64,000 nucleotides of DNA from Herbaspirillum sp. CF444 (GCF_000282135.1 NZ_AKJW01000066.1:26474-90473); one strand, 5' to 3'; shown: positions 19,709-31,359, numbered from the stretch's first letter. A program made the numbers and translations. Notes: generated by a model not told the origin, from the letters alone.

Positions 19709-20515
19709 ATGAGCGCACTGAAAATCGCCGTAGCCGGCGCGTCCGGCCGTATGGGCCGCATGCTGATCGAAGCGATCCAAAATGCCGACGACATGGTATT
19801 GGCCGGCGCACTGGACGTGCCGGGCTCGCCGAGCCTCGGTACCGATGCGGCAGCTTTCCTCGGCAAGCCTGCCGGCGTCGCCATCGAATCCGACCTGGCC
19901 AAAGGCCTTGCCAATGCCGATTTCCTGATCGACTTCACGCGTCCGGAAGGCACGCTGAAGCACGCCGAATACTGCGCCGCGCACGGCATCAAGATGATCA
20001 TCGGCACCACCGGCCTGGAGCAGGAAGCCAGGGACGCCATTGCCGTCGCCGCGCAAAAGACCGCCATCATGCAATCGCCCAACATGAGCATCGGCGTCAA
20101 CGTCACGCTCAAGCTGCTGGAAATGGCCGCCAAGAGTTTCACCCACGGCTACGATATTGAAATCATCGAAGCGCACCATCGCCACAAGGTCGATGCGCCG
20201 TCCGGCACCGCACTGAAGATGGGCGAAGTCATCGCCGACGCCATCGGCGTCAAGCTCGACGACGTTGCCGTCTACGCCCGCGAAGGCATCACCGGCGAAC
20301 GCGATCCGTCGTCGATCGGCTTCTCCGCCATCCGCGGCGGCGACATCGTCGGCGACCATACCGTATTGTTTGCCGGCATCGGCGAGCGCATCGAAATCAC
20401 CCACAAATCGTCCAGCCGCGTCACCTACGCCCACGGCAGCCTGCGCGCCGCGCGCTTCCTGGCAGACAAGTCGACCGGCTTGTACGACATGCAGGACGTG
20501 CTGGGACTGAAGTAA
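19709..20515 (+). CDS. dapB: 4-hydroxy-tetrahydrodipicolinate reductase
   Basis: Lysine/diaminopimelate pathway enzyme (268 aa) that reduces hydroxytetrahydrodipicolinate with NAD(P)H. The nucleotide-binding loop [11 protein letters not shown] is at the N-terminus. The catalytic signature [21 protein letters not shown] and the interface segment [19 protein letters not shown] ([15 protein letters not shown]) are intact. It follows bamE by 10 bp and ends before a hairpin and an 11-bp tandem repeat. Confidence 0.97.
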   Translation: MSALKIAVAGASGRMGRMLIEAIQNADDMVLAGALDVPGSPSLGTDAAAFLGKPAGVAIESDLAKGLANADFLIDFTRPEGTLKHAEYCAAHGIKMIIGTTGLEQEARDAIAVAAQKTAIMQSPNMSIGVNVTLKLLEMAAKSFTHGYDIEIIEAHHRHKVDAPSGTALKMGEVIADAIGVKLDDVAVYAREGITGERDPSSIGFSAIRGGDIVGDHTVLFAGIGERIEITHKSSSRVTYAHGSLRAARFLADKSTGLYDMQDVLGLK

Positions 20516-20525
20516 GTCATCCGAT

Positions 20526-20554
20526 CCGGCGCGCTTGTTTGTATCGCGCGCCGG
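20526..20554 (+). terminator. GC-rich hairpin after dapB
   Basis: CCGGCGCGC and GCGCGCCGG form a perfect 9-bp stem around an 11-nt loop, 10 bp after the dapB stop. No T-run follows, so it is either a weak terminator or a 3' end stabiliser. Confidence 0.55.
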
Positions 20555-20567
20555 CTTGTATCTGCAG

Positions 20568-20610
20568 CGAATCTGATACGAATCTGATACGAATCTGCTG
20601 CGAATCTTTT
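20568..20610. repeat. Short tandem repeat, 11-bp unit, about 4 copies
   Basis: Two identical copies of CGAATCTGATA (20568-20578, 20579-20589) are followed by CGAATCTGCTG and the partial CGAATCTTTT. It lies between dapB and exbB, close to where the exbB promoter should be. Confidence 0.85.
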
Positions 20611-20679
20611 CACGGATGACCGCTCCAACGGATTGCCATTCCTCTGCTCTTCCATTGCATTTAACCCAGAGAACACACC

Positions 20680-21375
20680 ATGGAACAAACCGTTGGATTC
20701 GCCCATTACTGGGCACAGGGCGACGCCGTTTCACATGCCGTCGCATACGCCTTGCTGCTGATGTCCATCGCCAGCTGGTATTACATTCTTTCCAAAACCT
20801 GGAGTTCCTGGCGCATCCGCCGCAGCAGCAATGCGCTGGACGGTTTCTGGCGTGCGCCGACGCTGACCGACGCCATCGCCGTCATGCGCACCGTCGACTC
20901 CGAAGAAATTTACACGCCGCTGGCGCAACGCTCCTCCGAAGCCGCCAGCATCTCGTCCAAACAGCAAGGCGCGCCGTCGCTGAACGCCGCCACCGATCCC
21001 GGCGAACTGATCACGCGTACCCTGCGCCGCGAAATCAACCGCGTCTCGGCGCGCCTCGAACGCGGCCTGACGCTGCTGGCGTCGGTCGGCTCGACGGCGC
21101 CCTTCGTCGGCCTGTTCGGCACGGTCTGGGGCATCTATCACGCACTGGCGGCGGTATCGGCCAGCGGCACCGTGCAAATCGACAAGGTCGCCGGTCCGGT
21201 CGGCGAGGCGCTGATCATGACGGCGCTCGGCCTGGTGGTGGCGATTCCCGCCGTACTGGCCTACAACGCCTTCACCCGCATCAACCGCCTGACGCTGGCC
21301 GAACTCGACGGCTTCGCGCACGACCTGCACGCTTACCTGACGACCGGCGAGCGCGTCGGCGAGAGGCAATCATGA
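20680..21375 (+). CDS. exbB: ExbB/TolQ-family proton channel subunit
   Basis: 231-aa MotA/TolQ/ExbB family inner-membrane protein. One membrane helix near residues 18-37 and two in the C-terminal half (LLASVGSTAPFVGLFGTVWGIYHAL and LIMTALGLVVAIPAVLAYNAF) give the three-helix ExbB topology. It uses proton flow with ExbD to energise TonB-type outer-membrane transport. The stop overlaps the exbD start (ATGA). There is no tonB gene in the window, so its TonB partner must be elsewhere or it serves another system. Confidence 0.9.
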   Translation: MEQTVGFAHYWAQGDAVSHAVAYALLLMSIASWYYILSKTWSSWRIRRSSNALDGFWRAPTLTDAIAVMRTVDSEEIYTPLAQRSSEAASISSKQQGAPSLNAATDPGELITRTLRREINRVSARLERGLTLLASVGSTAPFVGLFGTVWGIYHALAAVSASGTVQIDKVAGPVGEALIMTALGLVVAIPAVLAYNAFTRINRLTLAELDGFAHDLHAYLTTGERVGERQS

Positions 21376-21815
21376 GCTTCGGCGGTTTCAACGACAATCA
21401 ACACGCCGGCCCGATGGCCGAGATCAACGTCACGCCGATGGTCGACGTAATGCTGGTGCTGCTGGTGATTTTCATCATCTCGGCGCCGCTGTTTACCCAC
21501 TCCCTGCAACTCGACCTGCCAACCGCCAAATCCGCACCCGCGCCGGAAAAGCCGCAGACCGTCAGCGTCGCCATCGACGCCGCCGGCAAACTGTACTGGC
21601 AAGACCAGCCCGTCACGCTGGCCGATCTGACCAAGCGCATGAGCGCTGCCGCCGCCAAACAGCCGCAGCCTGAAGTGCAGCTGCGCGCCGACAAAGCGAC
21701 GCGTTATGAAGTGATTGCGGATGTGATGTCGGCGGCGCAAAGCAACGGCCTCAACAAACTCGGTTTTGTCACCGATCCCAAACCCGATGCGCCTGCCGGT
21801 GCGGAGAAAAAATAA
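21372..21815 (+). CDS. exbD: ExbD/TolR-family biopolymer transport protein
   Basis: 147-aa single-pass protein. The membrane helix (about 22-40, MVDVMLVLLVIFIISAPLF) carries the proton-relay Asp25 and is preceded by the conserved AEINVTPMVDVMLVLLV. A periplasmic domain follows (VSVAIDAAGKLYWQDQPVTLADL, then VQLRADKATRYEVIADVMSAAQSNGLNKLGFVT). It overlaps exbB by 4 nt and is only 2 bp from the barstar gene. Confidence 0.93.
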   Translation: MSFGGFNDNQHAGPMAEINVTPMVDVMLVLLVIFIISAPLFTHSLQLDLPTAKSAPAPEKPQTVSVAIDAAGKLYWQDQPVTLADLTKRMSAAAAKQPQPEVQLRADKATRYEVIADVMSAAQSNGLNKLGFVTDPKPDAPAGAEKK

Positions 21816-21817
21816 TC

Positions 21818-22144
21818 ATGCCGACCGCCCGCCTGAACGGCGAACTCATCACCGATTGGGACAGCTTCCATACCGAATGCGAAAAGGTATTCGGCTTTCC
21901 CGATTTCTACGGCCGCAACATGAACGCCTGGGTCGATTGCCTCAGCTACCTGCGCGACGACGACGGCATGAGCAAGTTCGTGCTGAAAGAAAATGAAGTG
22001 CTGACGATCGAAGTCCAGCACAGCAACAAGCTGCGCGCCGCCGCGCCGGACATCGTGGAAGAATTGCAATTCTGCGTCGCCATGATCAACGAACGCTGCG
22101 AAGACTACGAAGAAACGGCAACGCTCAGACTGGCCTTGCTGTAG
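21818..22144 (+). CDS. Barstar-family (barnase inhibitor) protein
   Basis: 108-aa protein whose layout matches barstar. The first strand is ARLNGELITDWDSFHTECEKVFGFPDFYGRN, of which FPDFYGRNMNAWVDCLSYL is the hallmark (barstar: LPEYYGENLDALWDCLTG). Barstars block ribonucleases of the barnase/toxin type. No ribonuclease toxin is encoded nearby, so it is an orphan immunity-type gene, cotranscribed with exbBD by spacing. It could also be a housekeeping RNase inhibitor. Confidence 0.85.
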   Translation: MPTARLNGELITDWDSFHTECEKVFGFPDFYGRNMNAWVDCLSYLRDDDGMSKFVLKENEVLTIEVQHSNKLRAAAPDIVEELQFCVAMINERCEDYEETATLRLALL

Positions 22145-22168
22145 TCTTCACAGCAGATGACTGACGGC

Positions 22169-22987
22169 TCAGTCGATCAGATTGTCGCCGTCATAGAACG
22201 GATAAGGCCCGTCGAACTCGCCGACGTAAGCCGTATGACTGATCAGTCCGGCCTGCTCATTCCACAAATGCAATTGAAATCCCGGCGGCTCCATGACGAA
22301 CTGCGACGCCGCCTGCGGATCCAGATCCAGCACCACCTGATGCGACACGCCCGGGCAGGTTGAGGCAATCGTGCCGCCGAAGCGCGTGTAAATCGGCCGA
22401 TGCAAATGGCCGCACAAGATGCGTTCGACCTGAGGATGGCGCCGCACCACCTGCTCCAGCAACTGCGGATTCGCCAGCCCGATATCGTCCATGTGACCGA
22501 TGCCGGTCTTGAACGGCGGATGGTGCATCACGATCACCGTCGGTCGCTGCGGCTGTTCGCTGAGGACGCGATCGAGCCAGACCATGCTGGCAGGCGCCAG
22601 CTCGCCGCCGCTGGCGCGCGGAATCACCGTGTCCAACGCGACGATGCGCAATGGATGATCGTCGATGACGTATTCAATGCGATCACCACCTTGTTGAAGA
22701 TAGACATGCTCCGGAAATGCCGCGCGCAACGCCTGGCGCTCGTCGTGATTGCCGGGCAAGAGGTAGTAAGGCACGCTCAGCGGCGCCAGCAACGCGCGCA
22801 GCATCTCGTATTCTTCCGCCATGCCGAAATCGACCAGATCGCCGGTGAACACCACCGCGTCGGGACGCTGCCTTAGCCTGTTCACCTGTGCGATGCAGCG
22901 ACGCAGGCTCTCAGCCGTGTCGACCACCTTGTAGGATTTCTTGCCCGCCGCCTTGATGTGCAGATCGGAAATTTGACAGAGGATCAT
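22169..22987 (-). CDS. GpdQ-like metallophosphodiesterase
   Basis: Calcineurin-fold phosphodiesterase (272 aa). All metal-binding motifs are present: Asp8-x-His10 (QISDLH), GDLVD, GNHDE, MHHPPF and CGHLHR. The N-terminal 80 residues closely follow the glycerophosphodiesterase GpdQ and also CpdA cyclic-nucleotide phosphodiesterases (recalled similarity). ATG 22987 overlaps the stop of the ABC ATPase gene by 4 nt and is preceded by AGGAGAGGAG. It is the last gene of the importer operon, so an imported phosphodiester is a plausible substrate. Confidence 0.85.
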   Translation of the reverse strand: MILCQISDLHIKAAGKKSYKVVDTAESLRRCIAQVNRLRQRPDAVVFTGDLVDFGMAEEYEMLRALLAPLSVPYYLLPGNHDERQALRAAFPEHVYLQQGGDRIEYVIDDHPLRIVALDTVIPRASGGELAPASMVWLDRVLSEQPQRPTVIVMHHPPFKTGIGHMDDIGLANPQLLEQVVRRHPQVERILCGHLHRPIYTRFGGTIASTCPGVSHQVVLDLDPQAASQFVMEPPGFQLHLWNEQAGLISHTAYVGEFDGPYPFYDGDNLID

Positions 22988-24108
22988 GGACGCTCCTCTC
23001 CTTCCCATGGCTTGCCGGGCAGCTGCATGACCGCATGCTCAGGCACGCGCATGCCGATACGCTCGCCGGCATGCCAGACGCCGCGGCGACGCGTTTCCAC
23101 GATGACCGGTAATTCGTCGCCGATGTCCACCAGCAAGCGCGTGCGGTCGCCCATGAAGAAGGTCGACACGACATCGCCGAAGATTTCCGCACCGACGGTT
23201 TCCAGCGGCACGATGTCGACGTCTTCGGGACGAAACATCGCCGTCATGGTCTGATTGTCCTTCACCGCCGCCATCGGCACGGCTCCGGCCGGGAATGACA
23301 GCTGCCCTGCCCGTCCCACGCCCGTCACACGATTCATCGTACCGATGAAGTCGGCGACAAAGGCATTGACCGGGCGATAGTAGATATCTTGCGGACTGCC
23401 GATCTGGGCGATCTTGCCGCGCTCCATCACCACCACGCGGTCGCCCAGCGCCATGGCTTCGCCCTGGTCGTGCGTCACGTAGATCGCCGTGATGCCGAGC
23501 TTGCGCAACAACTGATTGAGATCGGCGCGCAGGGTTTCGCGCAGCTTGGCGTCGAGCGCCGTCAGCGGCTCGTCCAGCAGCAAGACTTTCGGCTCCACCG
23601 CCAGCGCGCGCGCCAGGGCGACACGCTGTTTCTGGCCGCCCGACAATTGGTCGATGCGGCGATGGCTCAAGCCTTGCAGGTGCACCATGTCCAGCAGCGC
23701 CTCGATCTTCGCCAGTCGTGCGGCGGGCGCCATCTTGCGGATCTTGAGACCGTAGGCAATGTTTTCGCCGACGGTCATGTTGGGAAACAAGGCGTAGTTC
23801 TGGAACACCATGCCGACGCCGCGCTTTTCGATCGGCAGGTCGGTGACGTCGTCGTTGCCGAACATCACGCGGCCGCCGGCGTCGGGAAACTCCAGTCCGG
23901 CGATCAGGCGCAAGGTGGTCGTCTTGCCGCAGCCGGAAGGTCCAAGCAGGACCAGCGTCTCGCCGGGATGGATTTCCAGGTCGATCGGTTCCAGCGCAGA
24001 TGCGCCGTTGCCGAAAGTTTTGGCGCACTTGACCAGCCGAATCGACAGTGGCTTGAGCGGCTTCAGCGGTAGGGACGAAGAGGATGGGGAACTCAAAGAT
24101 TTACTCAT
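22984..24108 (-). CDS. ABC importer ATPase (PotA/FbpC/PhnT type)
   Basis: 374-aa ATPase. Walker A GPSGCGKTT is at 56-64, signature QLSGGQKQRVALARAL, Walker B LLLDEPLTALDA, switch His in YVTHDQGEAMALGD, then a C-terminal TOBE domain (about 260-374). It energises the two permeases encoded directly upstream. ATG 24108 overlaps the permease stop (ATGA). A Ser/Pro/Leu-rich N-terminal extension (1-22) precedes the domain, which is unusual. The substrate class is shared by iron, polyamine and 2-aminoethylphosphonate systems. Confidence 0.92.
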   Translation of the reverse strand: MSKSLSSPSSSSLPLKPLKPLSIRLVKCAKTFGNGASALEPIDLEIHPGETLVLLGPSGCGKTTTLRLIAGLEFPDAGGRVMFGNDDVTDLPIEKRGVGMVFQNYALFPNMTVGENIAYGLKIRKMAPAARLAKIEALLDMVHLQGLSHRRIDQLSGGQKQRVALARALAVEPKVLLLDEPLTALDAKLRETLRADLNQLLRKLGITAIYVTHDQGEAMALGDRVVVMERGKIAQIGSPQDIYYRPVNAFVADFIGTMNRVTGVGRAGQLSFPAGAVPMAAVKDNQTMTAMFRPEDVDIVPLETVGAEIFGDVVSTFFMGDRTRLLVDIGDELPVIVETRRRGVWHAGERIGMRVPEHAVMQLPGKPWEGEERP

Positions 24109-24908
24109 AAGCGTACTCGTGCCCGTGTAGTCTGCGTCACCCATTGCATGGCGATCAGCAGCGGAACAATCATGAAAAGAAAAATCAGGGTGTAAGCCGA
24201 ACCGACTTCCAGGCGCATCGAGGCGTAGCTGTCGGCCAGGCCCACCGGCAAGGTCATGGTCAGCGGCGTGTGCAGCATCCAGGTGATGTTGAACTCGCCG
24301 ATGGACAAGGTCACCACCATCAGCGCGCCGGCCAGGATGCCGGACATCACGTTGGGGATCACCACGCCGAAGAAGCGCTGCGACATGTTGGCGCCAAGGC
24401 TGGCGGCGGCTTCTTCCAGGACGGCCAGTTGCGACGACTGCATCACCGCCAGCACCGGCCGCACCATGAACGGCAGCGTGAACAAGACATGTCCCACCAG
24501 GATGAACAGCAAGCTGCCGCGAAACGCTCGGTACTGGCCGTAAGCCATGATCAGCGCCAGCGCCGTCGCCAGGCCGGGGACGGCGACGGGCATCATCAGC
24601 AGTTCTTCGAACACGCGTGCCAGACGGCTGTTGCCGCCCTTGTAGCGCGCCAGCATGTAAGCCAGCGGCACGCCGGCGACCAGCGTCACTGCAAGGCAGG
24701 CCAGGGCGATGACGATGGAGCGCCAGATGGTCATCTGGTAGGTGTCCCACACCTGCAGCACCCAGCGCAGGGTGAAGCCGCTGGACAAGCCGACGAAGAA
24801 ATTTTCCGTCACGCCGGCCAGCATCGACAGCACCACCGGCACGATCAGGAAGGCGCACACCAGCAAGGTGAACGCCAGTTGCAGATAAAAACGAAAGGAT
24901 TGCTTCAC
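24105..24908 (-). CDS. ABC importer permease 2
   Basis: 267-aa inner-membrane permease with six predicted helices. It has the EAA loop LEEAAASLGANMSQRFFGVVIPNVMSGI that docks the ATPase. It is the second permease of the importer and overlaps the ATPase gene by 4 nt. Its layout is that of the PotC/PhnV group. It starts with ATG at 24908, 11 bp after the first permease. Confidence 0.92.
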   Translation of the reverse strand: MKQSFRFYLQLAFTLLVCAFLIVPVVLSMLAGVTENFFVGLSSGFTLRWVLQVWDTYQMTIWRSIVIALACLAVTLVAGVPLAYMLARYKGGNSRLARVFEELLMMPVAVPGLATALALIMAYGQYRAFRGSLLFILVGHVLFTLPFMVRPVLAVMQSSQLAVLEEAAASLGANMSQRFFGVVIPNVMSGILAGALMVVTLSIGEFNITWMLHTPLTMTLPVGLADSYASMRLEVGSAYTLIFLFMIVPLLIAMQWVTQTTRARVRL

Positions 24909-24919
24909 AGTCTGTCTCC

Positions 24920-25768
24920 CTACGCCGTTGCCGGCACGGTGCTGCCGGACAGGGAACGCGCCAGCGCCAGGGCGACCCAGGTGATCACGCCGAGCACGAT
25001 GGACAGCGCCGCCGACATCGCAAAATTGGCGTAGCTGGTGAATTCGTTATAGATCGCCATCGGCAAGACATCAATGTTGGTGGCCAGCGTGAAGGCAGTG
25101 CCGAAGGCGCCGACGCTGGTGGCGAAACAAATTGCACCCGACGAAATCAACGCTGGCGTCAGCGCCGGCACCATGACATCGAGGAAGACGCGCGCCGGAC
25201 CGGCGCCGAGCGAACGGGCGGCCTCTTCCAGGGAAGGATCGAGTTTTTCCGCCGCGGCGATCACCGTCAGGATCACGCGCGGAATCGAAAAATACAGATA
25301 ACCCACGAACAAACCCGCAAGCGAATAAGCAAACACCAGCGATTCGCCGAACAGCTTGTCGGTCAGCGCGCCGATCAGCCCCTGCCGTCCGGCCAGCATG
25401 ATGACCATGAAGCCGACCACCACGCCCGGGAACGCCAGCGGAAACGTCAGCATCGCCAGCAGCAGCGACTTGCCGGGAAAGCGATTGCGCTGCAGGAACA
25501 GGCCGACGAAAGACGAAATCGCCAGCGTCGCCACGGTGACGACGCCCGACAACACCAGCGTCGACACCAGGCTCCACAGATAGTGGCGATTGGTCACGAC
25601 GGCCAGATAGGCCATCGCACCGGTCGGACCGCTGGCGCCGACGCCGACCAGGCGCAGCATCGGCAACAGCCAGAACGCCGCGAACAGCGTCATGCCCGGC
25701 ACCGCAAACAGCCAGACTTTGCTGCCCGGGCGTTTGCGGTTGGACTTGTTAGTCACATGCACCGACAT
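24920..25768 (-). CDS. ABC importer permease 1
   Basis: 282-aa permease of the PotB/PhnU group with six helices. The EAA loop LEEAARSLGAGPARVFLDVMVPALTPAL is intact. The N-terminus is a basic cytoplasmic stretch (NKSNRKRPGSK). It starts 2 bp after the binding-protein stop, so it is cotranscribed and probably coupled. Confidence 0.92.
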   Translation of the reverse strand: MSVHVTNKSNRKRPGSKVWLFAVPGMTLFAAFWLLPMLRLVGVGASGPTGAMAYLAVVTNRHYLWSLVSTLVLSGVVTVATLAISSFVGLFLQRNRFPGKSLLLAMLTFPLAFPGVVVGFMVIMLAGRQGLIGALTDKLFGESLVFAYSLAGLFVGYLYFSIPRVILTVIAAAEKLDPSLEEAARSLGAGPARVFLDVMVPALTPALISSGAICFATSVGAFGTAFTLATNIDVLPMAIYNEFTSYANFAMSAALSIVLGVITWVALALARSLSGSTVPATA

Positions 25769-25770
25769 AA

Positions 25771-26778
25771 TTACTTCACTTCGGCCAGGTAACGTTCGCT
25801 GAACTGACGCTGCACTTCAGCCATCTTGCCGTAGTCGACCGATTTGGCGCGGGCGTAGTCGGCGGCAGGCAGGAAGCGTGCTTCGGCTTCTTTCGAAATG
25901 GCCGAGGCGCGCACCGGCCGCAGATAGGCGTTGGCCCAGATTGCCTGGCCTTCGTTGGACAGCAGGAAGTCCAGCACCTTCTTGGCATTGGCCTGGTTCG
26001 GACCGTTCTTCACGAGGCTGACAACGTAGGGCACGGTGACGCTGCCTTCAGCCGGAATCACGAACGCGACGTTGGCCTTGTCCTTGTACTTGGCGCGGTA
26101 AGCGTCGAAGTCGTAGCCGAACAGGATAGGGATTTCACCCGAAATCAGGCGCGCATAGGAAGTCTGCTTCGGCACGATCGGTTGATTTTTTTGCAGCGAC
26201 TTGAAGAAGTTGATGCCGGGCGTGAAGTTGTCCAGCGTGCCGCCCAAAGCCTGGTTCACCGCCACCGCGCCGACATAGCCGACGAAGGCGCTGGCCGGGT
26301 CGAGGTAGCCGATCAGCCCCTTGTATTCAGGCTTGAGCAGGTCCGCCCACGAGCGCGGCACCGGCTTGCCCTTCAATGCATCGACGTTGACCATCAGGCC
26401 CATGGTGCCCGAATGGATCGTGGTCCAGTAACCTTCCGGATCCTTCAGACCGGCAGGCACGTCGTTCCAGCCGGCCGGCTTGTACGGAGTGATGATGTCG
26501 TTCTTTTTGGCTTCGATGCCGAAGGTCACGCCGACGTAGGTGAAGTCGGCAACCGGGCTGGCCTTCTCGGCCATGATCTGGGCCAGCGCCTGGCCGCTGT
26601 TCTTGTTGTCGGGCGGCACGGTGATGCCGGTCTTTTCCTTGATGGTCTTGATCTGGGTGGCCCAGTCAGCCCATTCCGGCGGGCAGTTGTAGCAGATGAC
26701 GTTTTGCGCCGCGACGCCGAACGAGGCCGCGAGCGCCGCACTGGCTGCCAGCGCCTGGAGGATTCTGGATAAACGCAT
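25771..26778 (-). CDS. Periplasmic substrate-binding protein of the ABC importer
   Basis: 335-aa family 1-type binding protein. The signal peptide MRLSRILQALAASAALAASFGVAAQ ends in AxA. The mature start VICYNCPPEWADWATQIKTIKEKTGI and the SWADLLKPEYKGLIGYLDP segment match the Fe3+/putrescine/phosphonate group. ATG 26778 is chosen because AAAGGA lies 6 nt before it and the signal peptide starts there. It follows the LacI regulator by 78 bp. The substrate is not known; the operon phosphodiesterase suggests a phosphodiester. Confidence 0.9.
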   Translation of the reverse strand: MRLSRILQALAASAALAASFGVAAQNVICYNCPPEWADWATQIKTIKEKTGITVPPDNKNSGQALAQIMAEKASPVADFTYVGVTFGIEAKKNDIITPYKPAGWNDVPAGLKDPEGYWTTIHSGTMGLMVNVDALKGKPVPRSWADLLKPEYKGLIGYLDPASAFVGYVGAVAVNQALGGTLDNFTPGINFFKSLQKNQPIVPKQTSYARLISGEIPILFGYDFDAYRAKYKDKANVAFVIPAEGSVTVPYVVSLVKNGPNQANAKKVLDFLLSNEGQAIWANAYLRPVRASAISKEAEARFLPAADYARAKSVDYGKMAEVQRQFSERYLAEVK

Positions 26779-26856
26779 AGTGATTCCTTTCTGTTGCTGT
26801 TTGTGGTGCTGCGTTAAAAAACAGGTGAAGTAAAACTGACGAAACAAAATTAAAAA

Positions 26857-27876
26857 TCAGGGAGTGAACACTTGCACTGATCCGCCGTGGCGAATCGCGT
26901 GCGCGAGAATGCTTGAGGCAGGCTGGCCGGCGTCACCGACACCAGACTGTTCGATCGCCGCCACCAGCGTGCGCAAGGCAACCTCGCCGATCTGTTCCGA
27001 CGGCTGCACCGCGCTGGCCAGGACGGGCGACATCATCTCGCCCAGCGGAATGCCGTCGAAACCCATCACCGACATATCCTGCGGCACGCGCAACCCCAGC
27101 GTGCGCAAGTCGCGCATGGCGGAAAACGCCAGCAGATCGTTGGAGCAAAACAAGGCGCTCGGCCGCTGCTGCCGATCGGCGAAGGACTGCAGGTAGTCGA
27201 CGCCGAGGCCGGTGTGGCGCGGAACTTCGATCGGCGTCATCGGTGCCAGGCCGTGTTCGCGCATGGCGTCGAGATAGCCGTGGTAGCGCTGGATCGCGCG
27301 GTCGGACGCGTGGAAATAGCCGGTCAGCATCTGGATGCGCGTATGTCCCAGCGCGATCAGATGCGCCACCGCATCGTGCGCCGCGGCACGGTTGTCGACC
27401 GAAACCGACAGGCGCGAGGCCTGCTGCGGCTGGTTGTAAGTCAATACATAAGGAATACCTTCGCTGTCGAGCACGTCCAGCGTGCTGCTGGCGCTGGCGT
27501 CGGCGACCGTCAGGATCACGCCGTCGACGCGATGGCTCAGCAGCAGGTCGACCGCCGCGGCCTCGTCTTCCTGGCGGTATTCGGTGGCGGTGAACATCAC
27601 CGAGTAATCCAGCGCGCGCGCCGCCAGTTCAATGCCCTGCAAACACTGCGCAAACACCGTGTTGGACAGCGTCGGCACCACCACCCCGACGGTGCGCGAG
27701 CGTCCGGCGCGCAGGTTGCGGCCGTTGAAGTTGGGACGAAAGCCGAGGTCGGCGATGGCCTGATTGATCTTGTCAGCCGTGTCCGAACTCACCGATTCCG
27801 GTTTGTTGAGCAGGCGCGACACCGTCGCGGTGGAAACGCCGGCTTGCTGGGCAACTTGTTTGATGGATGGCGGCAC
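26857..27876 (-). CDS. LacI-family transcriptional regulator
   Basis: 339-aa repressor. The N-terminal helix-turn-helix SIKQVAQQAGVSTATVSRLLNKPESVS and hinge (RAGRSRTVGVVVPTLSNTVFAQ) are textbook LacI/GalR. The sugar-binding-type effector domain follows. It is the first gene of the minus-strand importer operon. An exact LacI-family operator lies 22-35 bp before its start, so it probably represses itself and the operon until effector binds. Confidence 0.95.
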   Translation of the reverse strand: MPPSIKQVAQQAGVSTATVSRLLNKPESVSSDTADKINQAIADLGFRPNFNGRNLRAGRSRTVGVVVPTLSNTVFAQCLQGIELAARALDYSVMFTATEYRQEDEAAAVDLLLSHRVDGVILTVADASASSTLDVLDSEGIPYVLTYNQPQQASRLSVSVDNRAAAHDAVAHLIALGHTRIQMLTGYFHASDRAIQRYHGYLDAMREHGLAPMTPIEVPRHTGLGVDYLQSFADRQQRPSALFCSNDLLAFSAMRDLRTLGLRVPQDMSVMGFDGIPLGEMMSPVLASAVQPSEQIGEVALRTLVAAIEQSGVGDAGQPASSILAHAIRHGGSVQVFTP

Positions 27877-27895
27877 GATGTCGGATGGCGATCAT

Positions 27896-27913
27896 GATGA
27901 AAACGATTACATC
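27896..27913. promoter_or_regulatory. LacI-family operator
   Basis: GATGAAAACGATTACATC contains TGAAAACGATTACA (27898-27911), an exact match to the LacI/GalR family pattern TGNAANCGNTTNCA with the central CG. The flanking GATG/CATC extend the dyad. It lies directly upstream of the LacI-type regulator gene. Confidence 0.85.
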
Positions 27914-28070
27914 CTATCAGTACAATGTTACGGAGCCATGACGATGAACATGTTTGACTACGCCTCACGATGTTTCATTGCGGAAATTCAAAATCTGTCC
28001 AGCCGGTCATTTTTATAGCCAAACTGACATCAACGCTAAACTGCGTCGACAAAGGAACCAGCCAGTATAA

Positions 28071-30752
<2,682 letters not shown>

Positions 30753-30825
30753 CGCTTTTGCGCCTGCTTTTACACTCGCTTTTATACTTATTTTTACGCT
30801 CACGAACCTGACCACGGATAGATAC

Positions 30826-31356
30826 ATGCCATTTCAACTTCACCGACGCAAAGTGCTGCAATGGTTTCTGGTGCTGCTGGCCGCGGTCATGCTCAGCGCC
30901 TGCGGCTTTCACATGCGCGGGCCGGCGAAGCTGCCGTTCAAGTCGATTTACCTCGGCTTTCCCGACAACTCGTCGCTGGGCACGGAGCTGAAGCGCTACA
31001 TCCGCGCCAGCGGCGTCGAAGTCGTCGACAAGGCCACCGAAGCGGAAGCGGTCATGCAGGTGCTCGCCAACACCACCGAGAAGAAAATTCTCACCCTGAA
31101 CAGCAATGGCCAGGTCCGCGAGTACAGTTTGTATCAACGCTTCAGCTTCCTGGTGAAGGACCAGACCGGGAAAGTCACAATCGCTCCCATCCAGATGACC
31201 CTGAAGCGCGACGTGACTTACGATCCGAATCAGGAACTGGCGAAACAAGCCGAAGAAGCCCTGCTCTACCGCGACATGCAAAGCGATCTGGTGCAACAGA
31301 TCCTGCGCCGCATGTCCGCGACCAAAACCGGCGTCGACGAAACCATCGAGGAATAA
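30826..31356 (+). CDS. lptE: LPS-assembly lipoprotein LptE
   Basis: Outer-membrane lipoprotein (176 aa) that plugs LptD for lipopolysaccharide export. The signal peptide ends in the lipobox LSA-Cys26, followed at once by the conserved CGFHMRGPAKLPF. The weakly conserved RlpB fold continues (YLGFPDNSSLGTELKRYIRASGVEVV). ATG 30826 is used because it begins the signal peptide. It is in the conserved order leuS-lptE-holA, 73 bp after leuS and 3 bp before holA. Confidence 0.94.
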   Translation: MPFQLHRRKVLQWFLVLLAAVMLSACGFHMRGPAKLPFKSIYLGFPDNSSLGTELKRYIRASGVEVVDKATEAEAVMQVLANTTEKKILTLNSNGQVREYSLYQRFSFLVKDQTGKVTIAPIQMTLKRDVTYDPNQELAKQAEEALLYRDMQSDLVQQILRRMSATKTGVDETIEE

Positions 31357-31359
31357 CAG

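Noticed and set aside
22164..22987. The phosphodiesterase as a plain CpdA cAMP phosphodiesterase
   Set aside because: The core motifs allow it, but the N-terminal layout fits GpdQ better and the gene is overlapped with an importer ATPase; CpdA remains an alternative only.
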